NCBI GenBank assembly: GCA_036897095.1
Contig: JAYMSP010000152.1
Span: 1-64,000 of the forward strand
DNA: 64,000 nucleotides
Source of the DNA: Plantago elongata
Taxonomy: Eukaryota; Streptophyta; Magnoliopsida; Lamiales; Plantaginaceae
Direction: 5' to 3'
Numbering within the stretch: position 1 is the stretch's first letter; each line of letters starts with the position of its first letter. A model generated the notes under the pieces. That model worked only from the letters and a program-made list of their open reading frames with translations. It was not told where the DNA came from and made no database searches. Positions 35,075 through 47,664 of the stretch are shown piece by piece. The position numbers and the translations under genes were made by a program.

Positions 35075-38000
35075 TTTGCAGGTAAATTACTTTCCTCTAA
35101 CATCTATTAAAATCTGTAAGCTCTATAAGTTTATCTTCTACGTTCGTATAGAAAACCATTATCTCTACTTAATTGTCTTCTCCTTGTTCAACTTAGGTGA
35201 GTTCATACATGTATGACCAATAAATGCACTAAATTAATACTTATCTTTATTATTGTGATTCATATATTAATTCTATTTCAAACCTGCTTTTCGAAATTCG
35301 TTATTAACACATTAAATTCGCTTGTCTTTCTTTTTGGTGGTTTTAGTTATCCATTACTTCTAATGATTCTTATAATGCGACAAAATAGTGATTGTTTGGA
35401 GCGAACCTTGAAAATTTATTGAGTCCTTTCCACATGGTCAGTGATTGTGAATGCCATTCAAGTGTTCATTAGAAATATCTGTTGCTTGTCGTGAGGGTTA
35501 CATGTCACTAGTGATGGATCAATGTGGCCCTCTTTATCCTTGACAGAAGGAGGATTGAACAATTAATGATCTTTTAATTTCCGTTTGGCGTGTTATATGC
35601 ACATTTCTAAAGTCAAACTTACTTTTGATCATAGCAAGTGACTTGGCATTTTAAAATTTGCTCAACTTCATGTGTTTTTTATGTGCTGAAACCCTAGTAT
35701 CTGCAGCTAGTAAAGGCTTCCTTTTTTGCCCATGTTAAACTCCTGCTCAATGCTTTATGAATGAGCTTGACTAAAGTGCAAGCTGCAGGAACTCTGTAAA
35801 GGAAACTAGAGAATTTTTTGTACCCAATTAAGCAAGTTTTTTCCCCTATTATATTCCTGATTTCATATTTATTTGTATTCCATGTAATGTAAATTATGTA
35901 CTAATAGATTTTAAAGTTTAACCTCATAAGAAATAGCAAGAATCTGAACAGTGATGCCTTAATTCGTAATTTAAAATTACGTCGTGCTTCATGCAAGCTG
36001 GAATAGATTCTGCTAAGTTGTCCCATATCTTGTCGAGAAAGTGTTACTGAAAAGAATTGTTTGGAGATCACAGAAAATTAAAATGGTGTACTTCAATCAA
36101 TGTTTGTATGCATGAAATTATGTTATAATGTTGTCCATTAGCGTGTCAATTTGAGCCATCAAGTGTTCTATGTTGTGATTAATTTCAGTAGCTTCGTACA
36201 AAGTTCTATTGATTCTTAAATGACTTCAGTTTGTACAATTGAATTGCACAATAAATCTTGTCCATTGGTTGGAAGCAACTGCAAACTGAGCCGAATATAA
36301 ATTTTTGTCGCATCTATTTTAACAAATGGAAAGTCCAAATGTTTGTTGTTGTGGAGTTTTTACATCCTCGTATCAAAATATAATCGTCTGTAAATTAAAG
36401 GGTCTTATGTCATTGTGCTGAGTATGATCCATCCATTTATGTCTTTAACATCAATTGGCACGTGGACTTGCATTATTGAGAAACTTACTGTTTCAGACTG
36501 ATTCAAGAACAGGCAACTGTTTTAGGATTTGTTTTACTTGTTCATATTGCGTCGCATCTGTGTATTGTCCTGTTTGATACAAATTCCTTATAGTTTGAGG
36601 AAGCTTTATTTTTAACTCAATGACTTCATACGTTTCTCGAATACAATTGAAAAACACATTACATACACAAAATAAAGTTGTGTCTCACCATAGAAAAATA
36701 ACGTGCAACAATCATGATATATATATGACATGGGAAACGGAAACCCACCATGGAAAAACATGAACTATCCCATAAATTTAATTTCCATTATGTATTGTAA
36801 CTCCGTAACCTATGCGGTTAGATACCACCGGAAAAGTCAAGACTTAACTCTAAGTCATTAAATAAAGAAGTGGCTGGGTGAAAAACTATAAAGCTTACTA
36901 AGGTGGAGATTAAGCCCTCTTGTTCTTACCGGAAATCCCTTTCATTTTCCGTGGAATGTATTGGTGAAGTTTTGGTGGATAGTAAATACGGAGGGAATCT
37001 CTACCCTACTCCATGCACTGCTAGTGCAAAATCTGGAAATCCTTTTAATACATAGGTTCTTGGAGGTTATGAAGTTTTGTTGGCTAGTCGTGAAAGCAGT
37101 TCAGATGCTCCACTCTACCCCCATCCCATGCAGAACGAGACTAATAGGATACTGCACTTAATTCATTAGGAAAATTACTACATGAGACTTTCCGTGACCT
37201 TTTTTTTGTAGCATTTGTAACTGTTTGTTTTGAGCAAATTAAGATCTTTCATAGAGGGACTTGTTCAAGTCCCATCCAGTTGCTGCAATTGACAGTGAAA
37301 CCTGCATGCACATTTTTATTTTTAATTATGGTGTCCTGTGTTATCCTGTAATACAGCTTTTATCCATAAACCGAGGGAAAATTTTCTGTGAACTTGGATT
37401 TGGTCATGATAGAGATTATTGGAATTTTTATCTGATAGTAAATGAAGGGTGTAACTGTAAATGTCAACTGTAATAAGCTTGATGATTACAGCTCCTTGTA
37501 ACTCTTTATTTCTCCACCAGACACAAATAAAATCTTTTTGTGGAGCAACATAGTAAATGTTTATGCTTTGTGGATATTGTGGAACTTCCTCTTTTGCTAA
37601 ATTCCACATGTGAATGAAATATCCCAAGTCTTGGCTTTTTATTTTTTTTACACGTGTTTTGTTGCTAATATCTAATGTGACACCACTTGTATTCTTGTCG
37701 GCGCTGTTGTTAAGATGATGCATCTGTACGTAATACATCAAAATAATCTCTTACATATTTTCATCAGTCTATTATCCATTTTCTACTGTAAGCAGGTGAT
37801 ATATGGAGCCTCAACCTACTATTTATTGTTCGTCTTGTTGGATAACTTGCACTGTATGGCGCCCATGGCCTATGTCAGCTGTATTTAACTAAGCACTAAC
37901 CTCACTTTTTATGTTTTGCAGATTCAGTAGCTGTTGTATGTGATAGATGTCCCATTCGCAAGCACAACTGTTTTTAGGGACAAGCAGAATTATTCCTAAT

Positions 38001-39166
38001 GTTGAATATGTACATTCTTGCAGTCAGTGGTAGATGTTGAAGCTACATTCGTGTTGTAGATTCTAAATTTGTAGTCGTAGAGTAATACCGAAAGGGACAA
38101 TGAGTCGGTTTATGTGATTCTAATGCATAGGATTTATGTTGTTGTTGTACATTGGGGAATGTAGTCAATTTGTGGTGTATGTTTAGGTCGTTATGGTCCA
38201 CCAGCGATGTGTTAGGCTGGCTAGAAACAAATAATTATCAGGTCATTGTGTATAATGTTCTGTGGATGAGTATTTATGGATGGTTCATTTCCTTGCACTT
38301 GTATTCTTTTCGGTCCAATGACTTCAAGCTAAAAGGTTTATGAATATAAAACTGGTCTACTTAATAATATCTTGGATATTGTATTGTGAATCTATGATGG
38401 GGGTATTCCTTATGTTTCTTGTATCATTTCATTTGGTGATTAAAGTATAAGGCCCTTTAAGTATAAACATTCTAAACATCAACGTTTTCTATTTATTCTT
38501 TTAAGAAATTCTTTTATTCATGTGGACATAATATCATACATGTATATTCTAAGGAATAAAAATATCTCCAGTTATACCTTCAAGTTATTTGTACATATAT
38601 ATCACAAGCCATGTAGAAACGGCTAACCAAACCCTAATCATCATTCTAAGGCATACATAATTAGGAAAGGAGTAACTACTTCTAGGTTTTAAAAAAAGAA
38701 AATATTGGCAACACACAATCCTAGTTAACATGTCAGCAACTAAGTTTGCCAGTTTGCCTCTTTATATATAACTTGGAGTTTGACCTCCACAAATTTTGGA
38801 ACCATCCTGTGAATATCATGCACCAACACCCGTGCCATCCGCATTAATGCTGCGACCTGACAAAGACAATTAAATACATAGACCGAATCAGTACGAATTA
38901 AAATAAAATATAAAGTTTGAGTTTTAAAAATAATGTTTATATTTGTTGTGTAAGAATATATTTACACTTTCTTAAAAATATATTTAAACTTATATATTGT
39001 AGCATTTTTCTAGTATACTTTTTTTACACGAACACTCTTCCGTTCCGAATTAATTTTATGTTAGATGATATGAAATTTTACAATTCGAACAAAACTTCCA
39101 ATCCGACGAATCAGGAAATAAATTACAAATCCGCAAACAAACACACTGGAATTGACCCACATTTCC
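35075..39166. other. GTE 3' region and intergenic spacer
   Basis: A long 3' UTR with one or more introns may reach about 38.4 kb: a donor at 35082, and a candidate acceptor TTTTATGTTTTGCAG near 37907-37921. This is inference only. Around 36955-37160 two imperfect related copies (GGTGAAGTTTTGGTGGATAG / TTATGAAGTTTTGTTGGCTAG, then CTCTACCC..CATGCA) form a degenerate tandem pair that reads like old coding text but was not identified. The rest is AT-rich and empty. Confidence 0.4.
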
Positions 39167-39211
39167 ATGTGTATATGTAATTTGTTACACAAATTAACAA
39201 GGCTATTGATA

Positions 39212-42203
39212 ATGTGGCACTCACAAGTGAAGTTGAAACCAATTCTATCAGAGTTCAAATTCAACCACCATTCACCACCACCAAACCACCAACATCTCCG
39301 CCGCACCATCCACTACCCTCCGCTCGACAACCACCGCCACTGGTCGGGCCTCCACCACTGGCGCCAGGCCCCCGTAAACAATGACAGGCTCTGGGGTCCC
39401 AACGGCCCAATTCAACACCCCAATCAAACACTCACCACTTCTCCTCTTCCATTTTCCTCCTTAGCTGAAATTGGAGCTGCTGTTCTCTCCACTGCTGATC
39501 CTTTAGCGAAAGCCAACCTTTCGCATTTCGCATATACCACTTGGCGACAACAGGCTTTGCCGGTCGGTGTATCTGTTGCACCTGCTACCCCTGCTCGCCC
39601 TGCCAAACCCCAATTGGTACTTTACTTTGCTAAATTTAGAATCCGAGCTCTGCGTTTGTTACTCGGGTTTTTGTTGACCTTTCAGTTCAATTCTGCATAG
39701 TTATTTTTTATACTACAATTCAGTTTAGTTCAGTTCTGTTTAGACGAAGAGAAGATAGCATAATTCAGTTTCCAGTTTGATTAATGAATTTATGAATGGG
39801 ATGGATAGATTAGAAAGTATGGTCGGGGTAGTGTTAGATGGAAAAGGACTTCTTCTGTCAATCTGAGATTAATGAACTGTGTTAGTTTCAATGTATCTCC
39901 ATACAATGTAGCAGACTCTAGGTCCGAGCATAACTACAAGATAATGTGGAACTTTAGGACGCGGAGGAGTCGAGAGCCACGACATTGGACTGAATTGCCA
40001 ATCATGTTGCATTATAACTCAATAAACGAGGATAATATGTATGAATAGGTCATAGGTGAGTATTTAGTACTGAGGGTATGTTTCTTTTTTAATTGAGAAT
40101 GCGTGTCCCGCTTGTGGGATTTACAGTCTTGAACCTTATATATACACAGTACACTTATACACATGTCCTCCTTGATGATTCTTCTGCAATATACTTGTAC
40201 TATCAAATATTGATAGCTCCATTTTGTAAAATATACTTTCTACTCTGTCCATTCAGTATGGTAAGTTTCGCACTCCTACTTTTGTACTGTAGGTTCTAAA
40301 AAATTGGGGGTTATCCTGGGGATATTTCCAACACTGAAACCGGTGTGACACTCAATTTCTGAAACAACTGAAAATTGGGGAAAATGATCGCTAATTCGCT
40401 TAAAGGGTGGACTAGTGATAACCTGCCTCTTATTCTTCTGAAAGGTGTATGAAACCATTGCTTTGTCTGTTCTAATTTGTATGATTTTTCAAACGTCACA
40501 TATACAAATTATATATTCATTTGCACCACTAAGCTACAGACATGTGAAATCATGCACACTATTATACAGCCCATGCATTCATTTCACGAAAATGACCTGT
40601 GTTTGCTACTTTGCTCAAATGAAATTTACTCTAGTAATTCTTGACAACTGCACACCATCAGATCAGGTCTCTTCTAATTTAATTTTGTTAAAGCATTTTA
40701 CCCATGTTCAATGGCTGTGGTGTCGGTAGTAACAGAGCTTGTTGCTGTTTATGTTTCAATGGATGCGGGGGACGACGTTGAATTCTGTATTTTTTCTTTT
40801 TCCAAAACTTAGGGGACTTGTTTCTGATTCCCCGTTCAAATGAAATGGGGGCTTATAATTTAAAAAATTGCCTAAATTTCACTTTGTTCGAGCAATTGAG
40901 TGTCACGCTCCAATTTGGTTGTGGGGATTATGCCCGGAGTATCAAAATTATAACATTTAATAACTTACAAATTGTTGCCATGAAAAACTTCACAATACCA
41001 AATGGACATACCTGAAAACATAACATTTCAAATGGAGTAATTCTCCACACTTATATGCTTATTCTATTTTAGTTTGTTTCTTAGTTTCATTTTGTCTTTT
41101 CTAAATTCTTACTAAATATGTGGTCCAATTATGGAGGCACGGTGATAAAATTTTCCTTCACTTTTGACTTCTAATATGATCAGCAAAATTTGCAGTTGAC
41201 ACTGTTCATTGTTCAATTGATATTGGGAAAGACTAATTTATAATTTTCCAGCCAATACCAGAGTCGTAAAAAAAGCAACTCTAATGTAGTCTTGTAAATA
41301 ATAGTTTGAACTGTGATTACAAGCCACCGTTGTTAAAAAAGAGCCATGCATACGTCTCTATTTCAGGTTTCTCCTAAAGAAATTCCATCGCCCAAAGTCT
41401 CGGAGTTGCCTCTAAATGCCTATATGCTGCATAATCTTGCTCATGTTGAGCTTAACGCTATCGATCTGGCATGGGATACCGTTGTTCGGTTTTCTCCGTA
41501 CATAGACATTCTTGGTGAAGGTTTTTTTGCTGATTTCGTTCACGTGGCTGATGATGAAAGTCGGCATTTCACCTGGTGTTCACAGAGGCTGGCTGAACTT
41601 GGATTTAGGTACTATCCTGAAGTATATAACTGATTCTTATGCTGATCTTTGACTTTGGCTGCTTTCAATTGTAGCTATGGTGACATGCCAGCTCATAGTG
41701 TTCTATGGAGAGAGTGTGACAAAACATCAGATAATATTACTGCAAGGCTTGCAGTAATCCCATTAGTTCAGGTGTTTTATTTATCAATTGCAAACAGTTA
41801 ACATGAACTGTGATCTCTAATAAACACTGGCTGTGTTGTGGTGACTACTTTTAACTTAAATCCAATGTGATTTGATATAATTTACTAGCTTCAATTTACA
41901 CAAAAATATATCTTTCTACTGGTTCTTCAACATGATAATTTCGTTGCAAAGCTGAGGGGAGTACGCAATTTATTTTCCTAAAAAAATTGGACTTTGCAAT
42001 TGGAAACAGCTCTCTACCTTTACTTAGTGAACCCCACTAGATATCATTTGGATTTGAAAACAGGAGTCTGTACTCTGCTAATCCATGAGGACCATGACAT
42101 AGCCAATGCTTGTTTGACTTGCAACTATCAGCATAACTATGCAATGTTGACTGTAATGCCAAGACTATAATCCACAAGTTTCTTATCACTCAGATTGTAT
42201 TTC

Positions 42204-42235
<32 letters not shown>

Positions 42236-43131
42236 TGTGTATATATGTGTGATGAGTTATGGATGCATGAGTTTGCCATAATAGAAAAATATGTCCTTGC
42301 CTTATAAACGCTTTCCTTCACGTTCACGCATATATACATGCAGCAATTAATAAATAGTAGTACTAAATTAACTCATGCTCACCTGAATTCTGATAGACTT
42401 ATTGCTCTTAGTACTTTGACACTAAAAGTACTCATATTTCTTAAAGAAATGTAGCTATATTCACAAAATAACTCCATATTCCTTATGCAGGAGGCAAGGG
42501 GACTGGATGCTGGACCTCGCCTTGTCAGCAAGTTGGTCGGTTTTGGAGATATCAGGACCTCAAACATAGTTGCCACGATAGCTGATGAAGAAGTTGCACA
42601 TGTGGCGGTTGGTGTTTATTGGTTTGTGTCAGTTTGCCAGAAGATGGGCCGCATTCCTGGCTCTACCTTCAAAGGTCATTTTTTCTCGCTGTATACTGTA
42701 ATTAACACTCAGAGGACTATCATATTAAACTTTAGTGCTTACCAGATATTCTAGAAGAGTACAAGGTTGAACTAAAGGGACCTTTCAACCATAGAGCCCG
42801 GCAAGAAGCTGGTCTTCCACAAGAGTGGTATGACCGCTGGGTGCACCTGGGAATACTATTTGCCTTGTTTATTACTTGATGAACTGGATTACTGAAACTA
42901 AGTCTGGCATTATGTTTCCTAGGTATGATTTTTCATCCAGTACCAGAGAAGAAGAAAAGAAGAAGCTTTCTGAGGTTCATCATCCTTGTAACTTAATTAT
43001 ACTATTACTGTTTAATATGGTCTGGCCTGCTCAATTCTGTTTAAAATATGACTGTTTTTTGTAATTGTCTGCAGGTTTATGACCGACTTGCTTGTGTAAT
43101 TTCAATGGAACAAGAGAATTCCAATTTGTGA
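39212..43131 (+). CDS. DUF455 (ferritin-like) domain protein
   Basis: Seven exons in consistent phase: 39212-39616, 41367-41608, 41675-41771, 42491-42674, 42746-42827, 42923-42974 and 43075-43131; 372 residues. An in-frame ATG 15 codons upstream (39167) is an alternative start. The first 100 residues or so are His/Pro-rich and variable. From there the DUF455 fold (PF04305) is clear: EIGAAVLSTADPLAKANL, then the helical core with HNLAHVELNAIDLAWDTV, FVHVADDESRHFTWC, ARGLDAGPRLVSKLVGFGD and IADEEVAHVAVGVYWF. The spaced E, ExxH-type residues recall a ferritin-like di-iron four-helix bundle. The family has no firmly established reaction in plants, so no substrate is given. Intron 1 is long (1.75 kb), and intron 3 contains a (GT)n run. 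The gene seems intact. Confidence 0.9.
42205..42240. repeat. (TG)n microsatellite in DUF455 intron 3
   Basis: About 15 uninterrupted TG units are followed by GTGTGT and TATATGTG. Confidence 0.95.
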
Positions 43132-45270
43132 AGATGACACTGTTTCTGTGACCATGTAACAAAACCTCTGAAACACAATCTCAAGGAAGAGCAAAAGAAG
43201 ATGAACAATGCGACAGATCTTAACCAGTCATCACATGGACAAATTAATGCATGTTATTTGAGTTTGAGTTTGTGAGGAGCATTAATCACCGAGTGTCCAA
43301 GCCTGTTTACTTGGGTGACAAATTTCACGTATATATGGGGCCGGATTCACTACTTCTATTTGAAGGATTAAATTTAGACTCTCATGTTAAGTTGATTCTG
43401 TATTGCTTCTTTAGTCCTGAGCTGAAGTTCCCCTAGAATGATGTAAATATATTAGTGAAAATCCAATTTGTCTGATTCTGTCAACCTTCCTCTGACATCT
43501 TAGACCCTTGATACTTATTCGTCTTCTCCTCAAAACAGTTTAATTACTCCACAATGTTATAATCTGTTTGTTATACTGTTCGATTTGGCAAAACTCAATT
43601 CAAAGCTATTTGAGTTGGATTTTGCCAGTTTGAATGGTATACCAACCAAGTCACTTAGATTCTGAAAATTCCATTTTACCAAAACTCTATTTTCTTTGGA
43701 TCAAATCTTTCTTTTCCAAAGTTGTGCAATGTATTTCCACCACTTCACCCACCCTGTTTGCAAATTTTGTAAACATCTCTCGTCGTGTCCATCTATATAG
43801 TGGTACACCATAGATATGTATTCACAATATGCTTTGAGACGTCGAGTTGTTACTCATAGTCTACTACTTGTAGAATGCACCCGGTGTCGTCATTGCACCT
43901 CAGACATCACTCCAATTCATTTTGTCATTTTCGGCCTTACTGCAACAATTCAACTCACTTTTCAGTGGCAAAAGACAGACAAATTAGCCTTAAGTTCTAC
44001 ATTCAAAGTTGGATTATCTTAAACTTTGCCAATTATTGCAGGCAGTTACCTGTACATATTATTTTTCCATAAGCAGGCTCATTATCTAGTCCAAGTGTTC
44101 AATACTCCAACATCTTAATATCCATATTCATTGAAGACTTTTATTTCTTTTAACTACCGTGTTGAAGAAGACATTTTGATTTCAATTTATTACTGTGTGG
44201 ACCATCTAATTTTCTAGTCTCCTAATCAACATCAAGTTTGCCTCGAGACTTATTCAAAAGAAAGAAAAAAAAAAGAAGCCATAAGATATATCTCACTCTT
44301 GAGTCTTGTCTATGCAAGCATTGACTAATTAAGAGTTGATTGGTATAAAATTTGAATGTATATTTGAATGGATTTTGATGAAATTATGTTTAAAATGAAA
44401 TTGAAATGGGGTATTTGAAGTGTATTTTAGTCCAAATCAATATTCATCGATCCAAATGGATCGATTACAATTGTTTCCCAAACAGCCCTTAAATTCTTCT
44501 ACTTCCACAATAATCAGTCATAAGCTAGGCGAGTCACAAATTTAACTTCTTACATTTTATTTTAAAACATCACAAATTTAACTTTTAATTTTTTTTAGTG
44601 AAAAAAACATCTTCATATATTTACCATCTCTACTATTTTATTTGATTTAATTTTTAATTTATTTTTATCTTTTATACTTTATTCAATTTTACCATAAGTC
44701 TCGTGTTTGTCTTCGTAGTTGAATTCAAATTGGAGCAAGTGTTACATTGGGGGGAAGTTTAAATTATACATGGAAATGGAATAATTCAGATAGAATTTAT
44801 ATTAAAGCATGAATAAATCTATCATTGGAAAGTTCAATATGCATCTTAGTCTTACTATAATTATCCTTCACAGATATCAATCAAATGTTCCAAACAAAAA
44901 TAATTAAAACACATAATTTTCTTCGTAATTTTCGAGGCATAGCATGGTCATCTGTCATGTCAATGGTTTTGGCATAATACCCATAATAATGACCGAATAT
45001 GCAAGTCTCGTTAGAATTGGTCAGCTGAAAATGATGCTCAAATTAATTGAGTTATACAAAGTTTGAATTCAAGCTTAGCCTCAGTTCTTAGTTCTTATAA
45101 TAATTCAAGTTTTCATTTCATAATCTTGTATTCTTGTAGCCAGATAATATATGATGAAAATTCATTGCCTAAATATGATCTGAACACCAAACTGAAAATT
45201 CTTAATCTGGTTCCATTTCCTTCCCAACTCAAAGCAGGTTCCATTTTTGCAATCTTCTCTACCACTGAAA
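43132..45270. other. Spacer between DUF455 and the lectin receptor kinase
   Basis: It holds the DUF455 3' UTR, about 2 kb of AT-rich sequence, and a small stem ATCGATCC-AAAT-GGATCGAT at about 44447-44466 next to CCCAAACAGCCCTT, a common end of non-autonomous DNA elements; the opposite end is not visible. The last 250 bp are the kinase promoter and leader. Confidence 0.4.
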
Positions 45271-47664
45271 ATGGTTTTCACTATCCTTAATCCAATCCTC
45301 TTCTTACTATTCATTTGCCCTCTTGGTACTTTAGCTCAGAACAATGGTAATATAACCATTGGGAGCTCAATCACGGCCTCAGAAAACTCCGTTCCATGGC
45401 TTTCGCCTTCTAGAGATTTCGCGTTTGGCTTCCAACTGCTTCCAAACAGCACCAATCTCTTTGTACTTGCAATATGGTATAACAGAATCCCAGATAGAAC
45501 CATAGTCTGGTTCGAGAGGGACAGCTATCCGGTTCCTAGTGGTTCAATCTTACAGCTTAGTTCCGAACAAGGTCTTGTGCTACGGGATTCCAGGGGCAGG
45601 CAACTCTGGAATAGTAATGGCTTTGGTGAGCAAGTTGCTTATGCCAACATGAATGATACTGGGAACTTCATTCTATCAAGTATCAACTCGGTGCGGCTTT
45701 GGCAAAGTTTTAGTAATCCAGCTGACACCATATTGCCTACTCAGACTATTGAGATTGATGGGATGCTTGTTTCAAGAATGACGCAGACCAATCTTACCGA
45801 GGGAAGATTCTATGCTCGAATGCTCGGGAATGGGAATTTTGTGTTCAACACACGAGTTGTTCCCTCAAACGCAGACTTTGAAACTGAGTACTATAATAGC
45901 CAGACTCTTGATGCAAATGCTTCGAGTTCCGGCTTTCAGGTGCTATTTAACGACCGGGGTCAAATTTCAATTATGCGAAGAAATGGGCAGCAGGTTTTGC
46001 TTTCACCACGATCGATTCCCCCAGCTTCAGACAATTACTACAGAGTCACTCTTGATTTTGATGGTGTTTTCACTCAGTATTATCACCCGAGGAACTTTTC
46101 TGGTAATCCAAGGTGGACTATCGCGGGATCTTGGCCAGATAATATCTGTGTCAGTATCACTGGAGTCACCGGTAGTGGAGCTTGTGGTTATAACAGCATT
46201 TGTACACTTCAAAGTCAGAGGCCAACTTGCCATTGTCCACGGGGATTTGACTTGGATGATCCAAACAATCCCTACGGTGATTGCTTGCCAAGGTCTAACC
46301 TTAATTGCATAAATGGTGAGAACAGTTCGTCATTTTCACTGCTGCCAGTTCCTGATATCGATTGGCCTCAGGGTGACTATGAGCAGATAAATCCTAGTAC
46401 AGAAGACAATTGCAGGAGCGCTTGCTTGAGTGATTGCTTATGTGGTGCGTCCATATATCGATCTAATAGTTGCTGGAAGAAGAAGTTGCCACTCTCTAAT
46501 GGAAGAGTGGACACCACGTTAGGGGTAACGGCCTATCTGAAATTCAGGATAGCTGATGTACCTGAACTAAGCCCTGATCGACCGCCTCCTAATCAACAGC
46601 GGAGGAACCAGAGTAAAATGATACTTGTTGGATCAGTGCTTTTGGGCACTTCAGCTTCTATAAATTTCTTATTCATTGCGGCTGGTTGTCTAGGATTTTT
46701 TCTTATTTACAAGAAAAAGACCTCAAATATCAGTTCCGTTCACAGCAATGTAGAAGCACCTTTGCGGTGTTTCATGTATAAAGAACTTGTCCAGGCAACC
46801 AGTGAATTCAAGGAAGAATTAGGAAGGGGCAGTTTTGGAGTTGTCTTCAAAGGAGAGCTGCGAGACAGTTCCAAAAAAATGGTTGCAGTGAAGAAACTTA
46901 ATATGGTGTCAAATGATTCTGATAAGGAATTCAGAGCGGAAGTGAACACAATCGGGCAGACTCATCACAAGAATTTGGTGCGGCTACTTGGGTTTTGTGA
47001 TGAGGGGCCAAACCGGTTATTGGTATACGAGTACATGAGCAACGGAAGTTTAGCAGACTTTCTTTTCGGTACCTCGAGAAGGAGCTGGAGCCTGAGGTCG
47101 CAGATCGCGCTTGGAGTTGCACAAGGACTGACATACTTGCACGAAGAATGCAGCAAGAAGATTATACACTGCGACATTAAGCCTGAAAACATACTGATTG
47201 ATGAATACTTCAATGCTCAAATTGCAGACTTTGGACTCGCTAAACTTCTGATGATGGATCAAACCCAAACGTTGACCAACATCAGAGGAACAAAAGGCTA
47301 CGTTGCACCAGAATGGTTCAAGAACACACCGGTTACTCCAAAGGTTGATGTTTACAGCTTCGGCGTGGTACTATTGGAAATTATTTCGTGCAGGAAGAAT
47401 GTGACAGAAGATGAGGAAACTCCAATTCTGACTGAATTGGTTTGGGATTGTTATCTGAAGAACAGATTGGATAAATTGGTGGAGGATGATATGGAAGCAT
47501 TAAGTGACAAAACAAGGCTGGAAAGATTCGTGATGGTTGGACTTCGGTGCATTGAGGAAGATGCTTCATTAAGGCCAACTATGAGAAAAGCCAGTCAAAT
47601 GCTCGAAGGTATTGTTGAAGTAACGTCTCCCCCATTTCAATCCTCTTTCTCCACAACAACATGA
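45271..47664 (+). CDS. G-type lectin S-receptor-like Ser/Thr kinase (LECRK3/RLK1-like)
   Basis: An intronless 797-residue receptor kinase. ATG 45271 is chosen because it begins the signal peptide (residues 1-22). Domains in order are: bulb-type mannose-binding lectin (about 29-150), S-locus/EGF-like region (about 230-340, with CGYNSIC and CHCPRGF), PAN/apple-like Cys cluster (about 345-430), one membrane helix (about 451-480), and a kinase (about 514-785). Catalytic landmarks are present: GRGSFG (518-523), VAVKK (538-542), HCDIKPEN (633-640), DFG (653-655) and APE (679-681). HCD in place of HRD makes it a non-RD kinase, a class often linked to immune receptors. Family members act at the plasma membrane in defence and stress; the ligand is unknown. 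Length and intronless structure fit the SD-2b/LECRK group. It appears intact. Confidence 0.95.
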   Translation: MVFTILNPILFLLFICPLGTLAQNNGNITIGSSITASENSVPWLSPSRDFAFGFQLLPNSTNLFVLAIWYNRIPDRTIVWFERDSYPVPSGSILQLSSEQGLVLRDSRGRQLWNSNGFGEQVAYANMNDTGNFILSSINSVRLWQSFSNPADTILPTQTIEIDGMLVSRMTQTNLTEGRFYARMLGNGNFVFNTRVVPSNADFETEYYNSQTLDANASSSGFQVLFNDRGQISIMRRNGQQVLLSPRSIPPASDNYYRVTLDFDGVFTQYYHPRNFSGNPRWTIAGSWPDNICVSITGVTGSGACGYNSICTLQSQRPTCHCPRGFDLDDPNNPYGDCLPRSNLNCINGENSSSFSLLPVPDIDWPQGDYEQINPSTEDNCRSACLSDCLCGASIYRSNSCWKKKLPLSNGRVDTTLGVTAYLKFRIADVPELSPDRPPPNQQRRNQSKMILVGSVLLGTSASINFLFIAAGCLGFFLIYKKKTSNISSVHSNVEAPLRCFMYKELVQATSEFKEELGRGSFGVVFKGELRDSSKKMVAVKKLNMVSNDSDKEFRAEVNTIGQTHHKNLVRLLGFCDEGPNRLLVYEYMSNGSLADFLFGTSRRSWSLRSQIALGVAQGLTYLHEECSKKIIHCDIKPENILIDEYFNAQIADFGLAKLLMMDQTQTLTNIRGTKGYVAPEWFKNTPVTPKVDVYSFGVVLLEIISCRKNVTEDEETPILTELVWDCYLKNRLDKLVEDDMEALSDKTRLERFVMVGLRCIEEDASLRPTMRKASQMLEGIVEVTSPPFQSSFSTTT

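Noticed and set aside
36961-37161. Coding-like text GEVLVDSKYGGNLYPTPC in a third frame
   Set aside because: Interrupted within 35 codons and not recognised; probably an old fragment or chance, too weak for a gene call.
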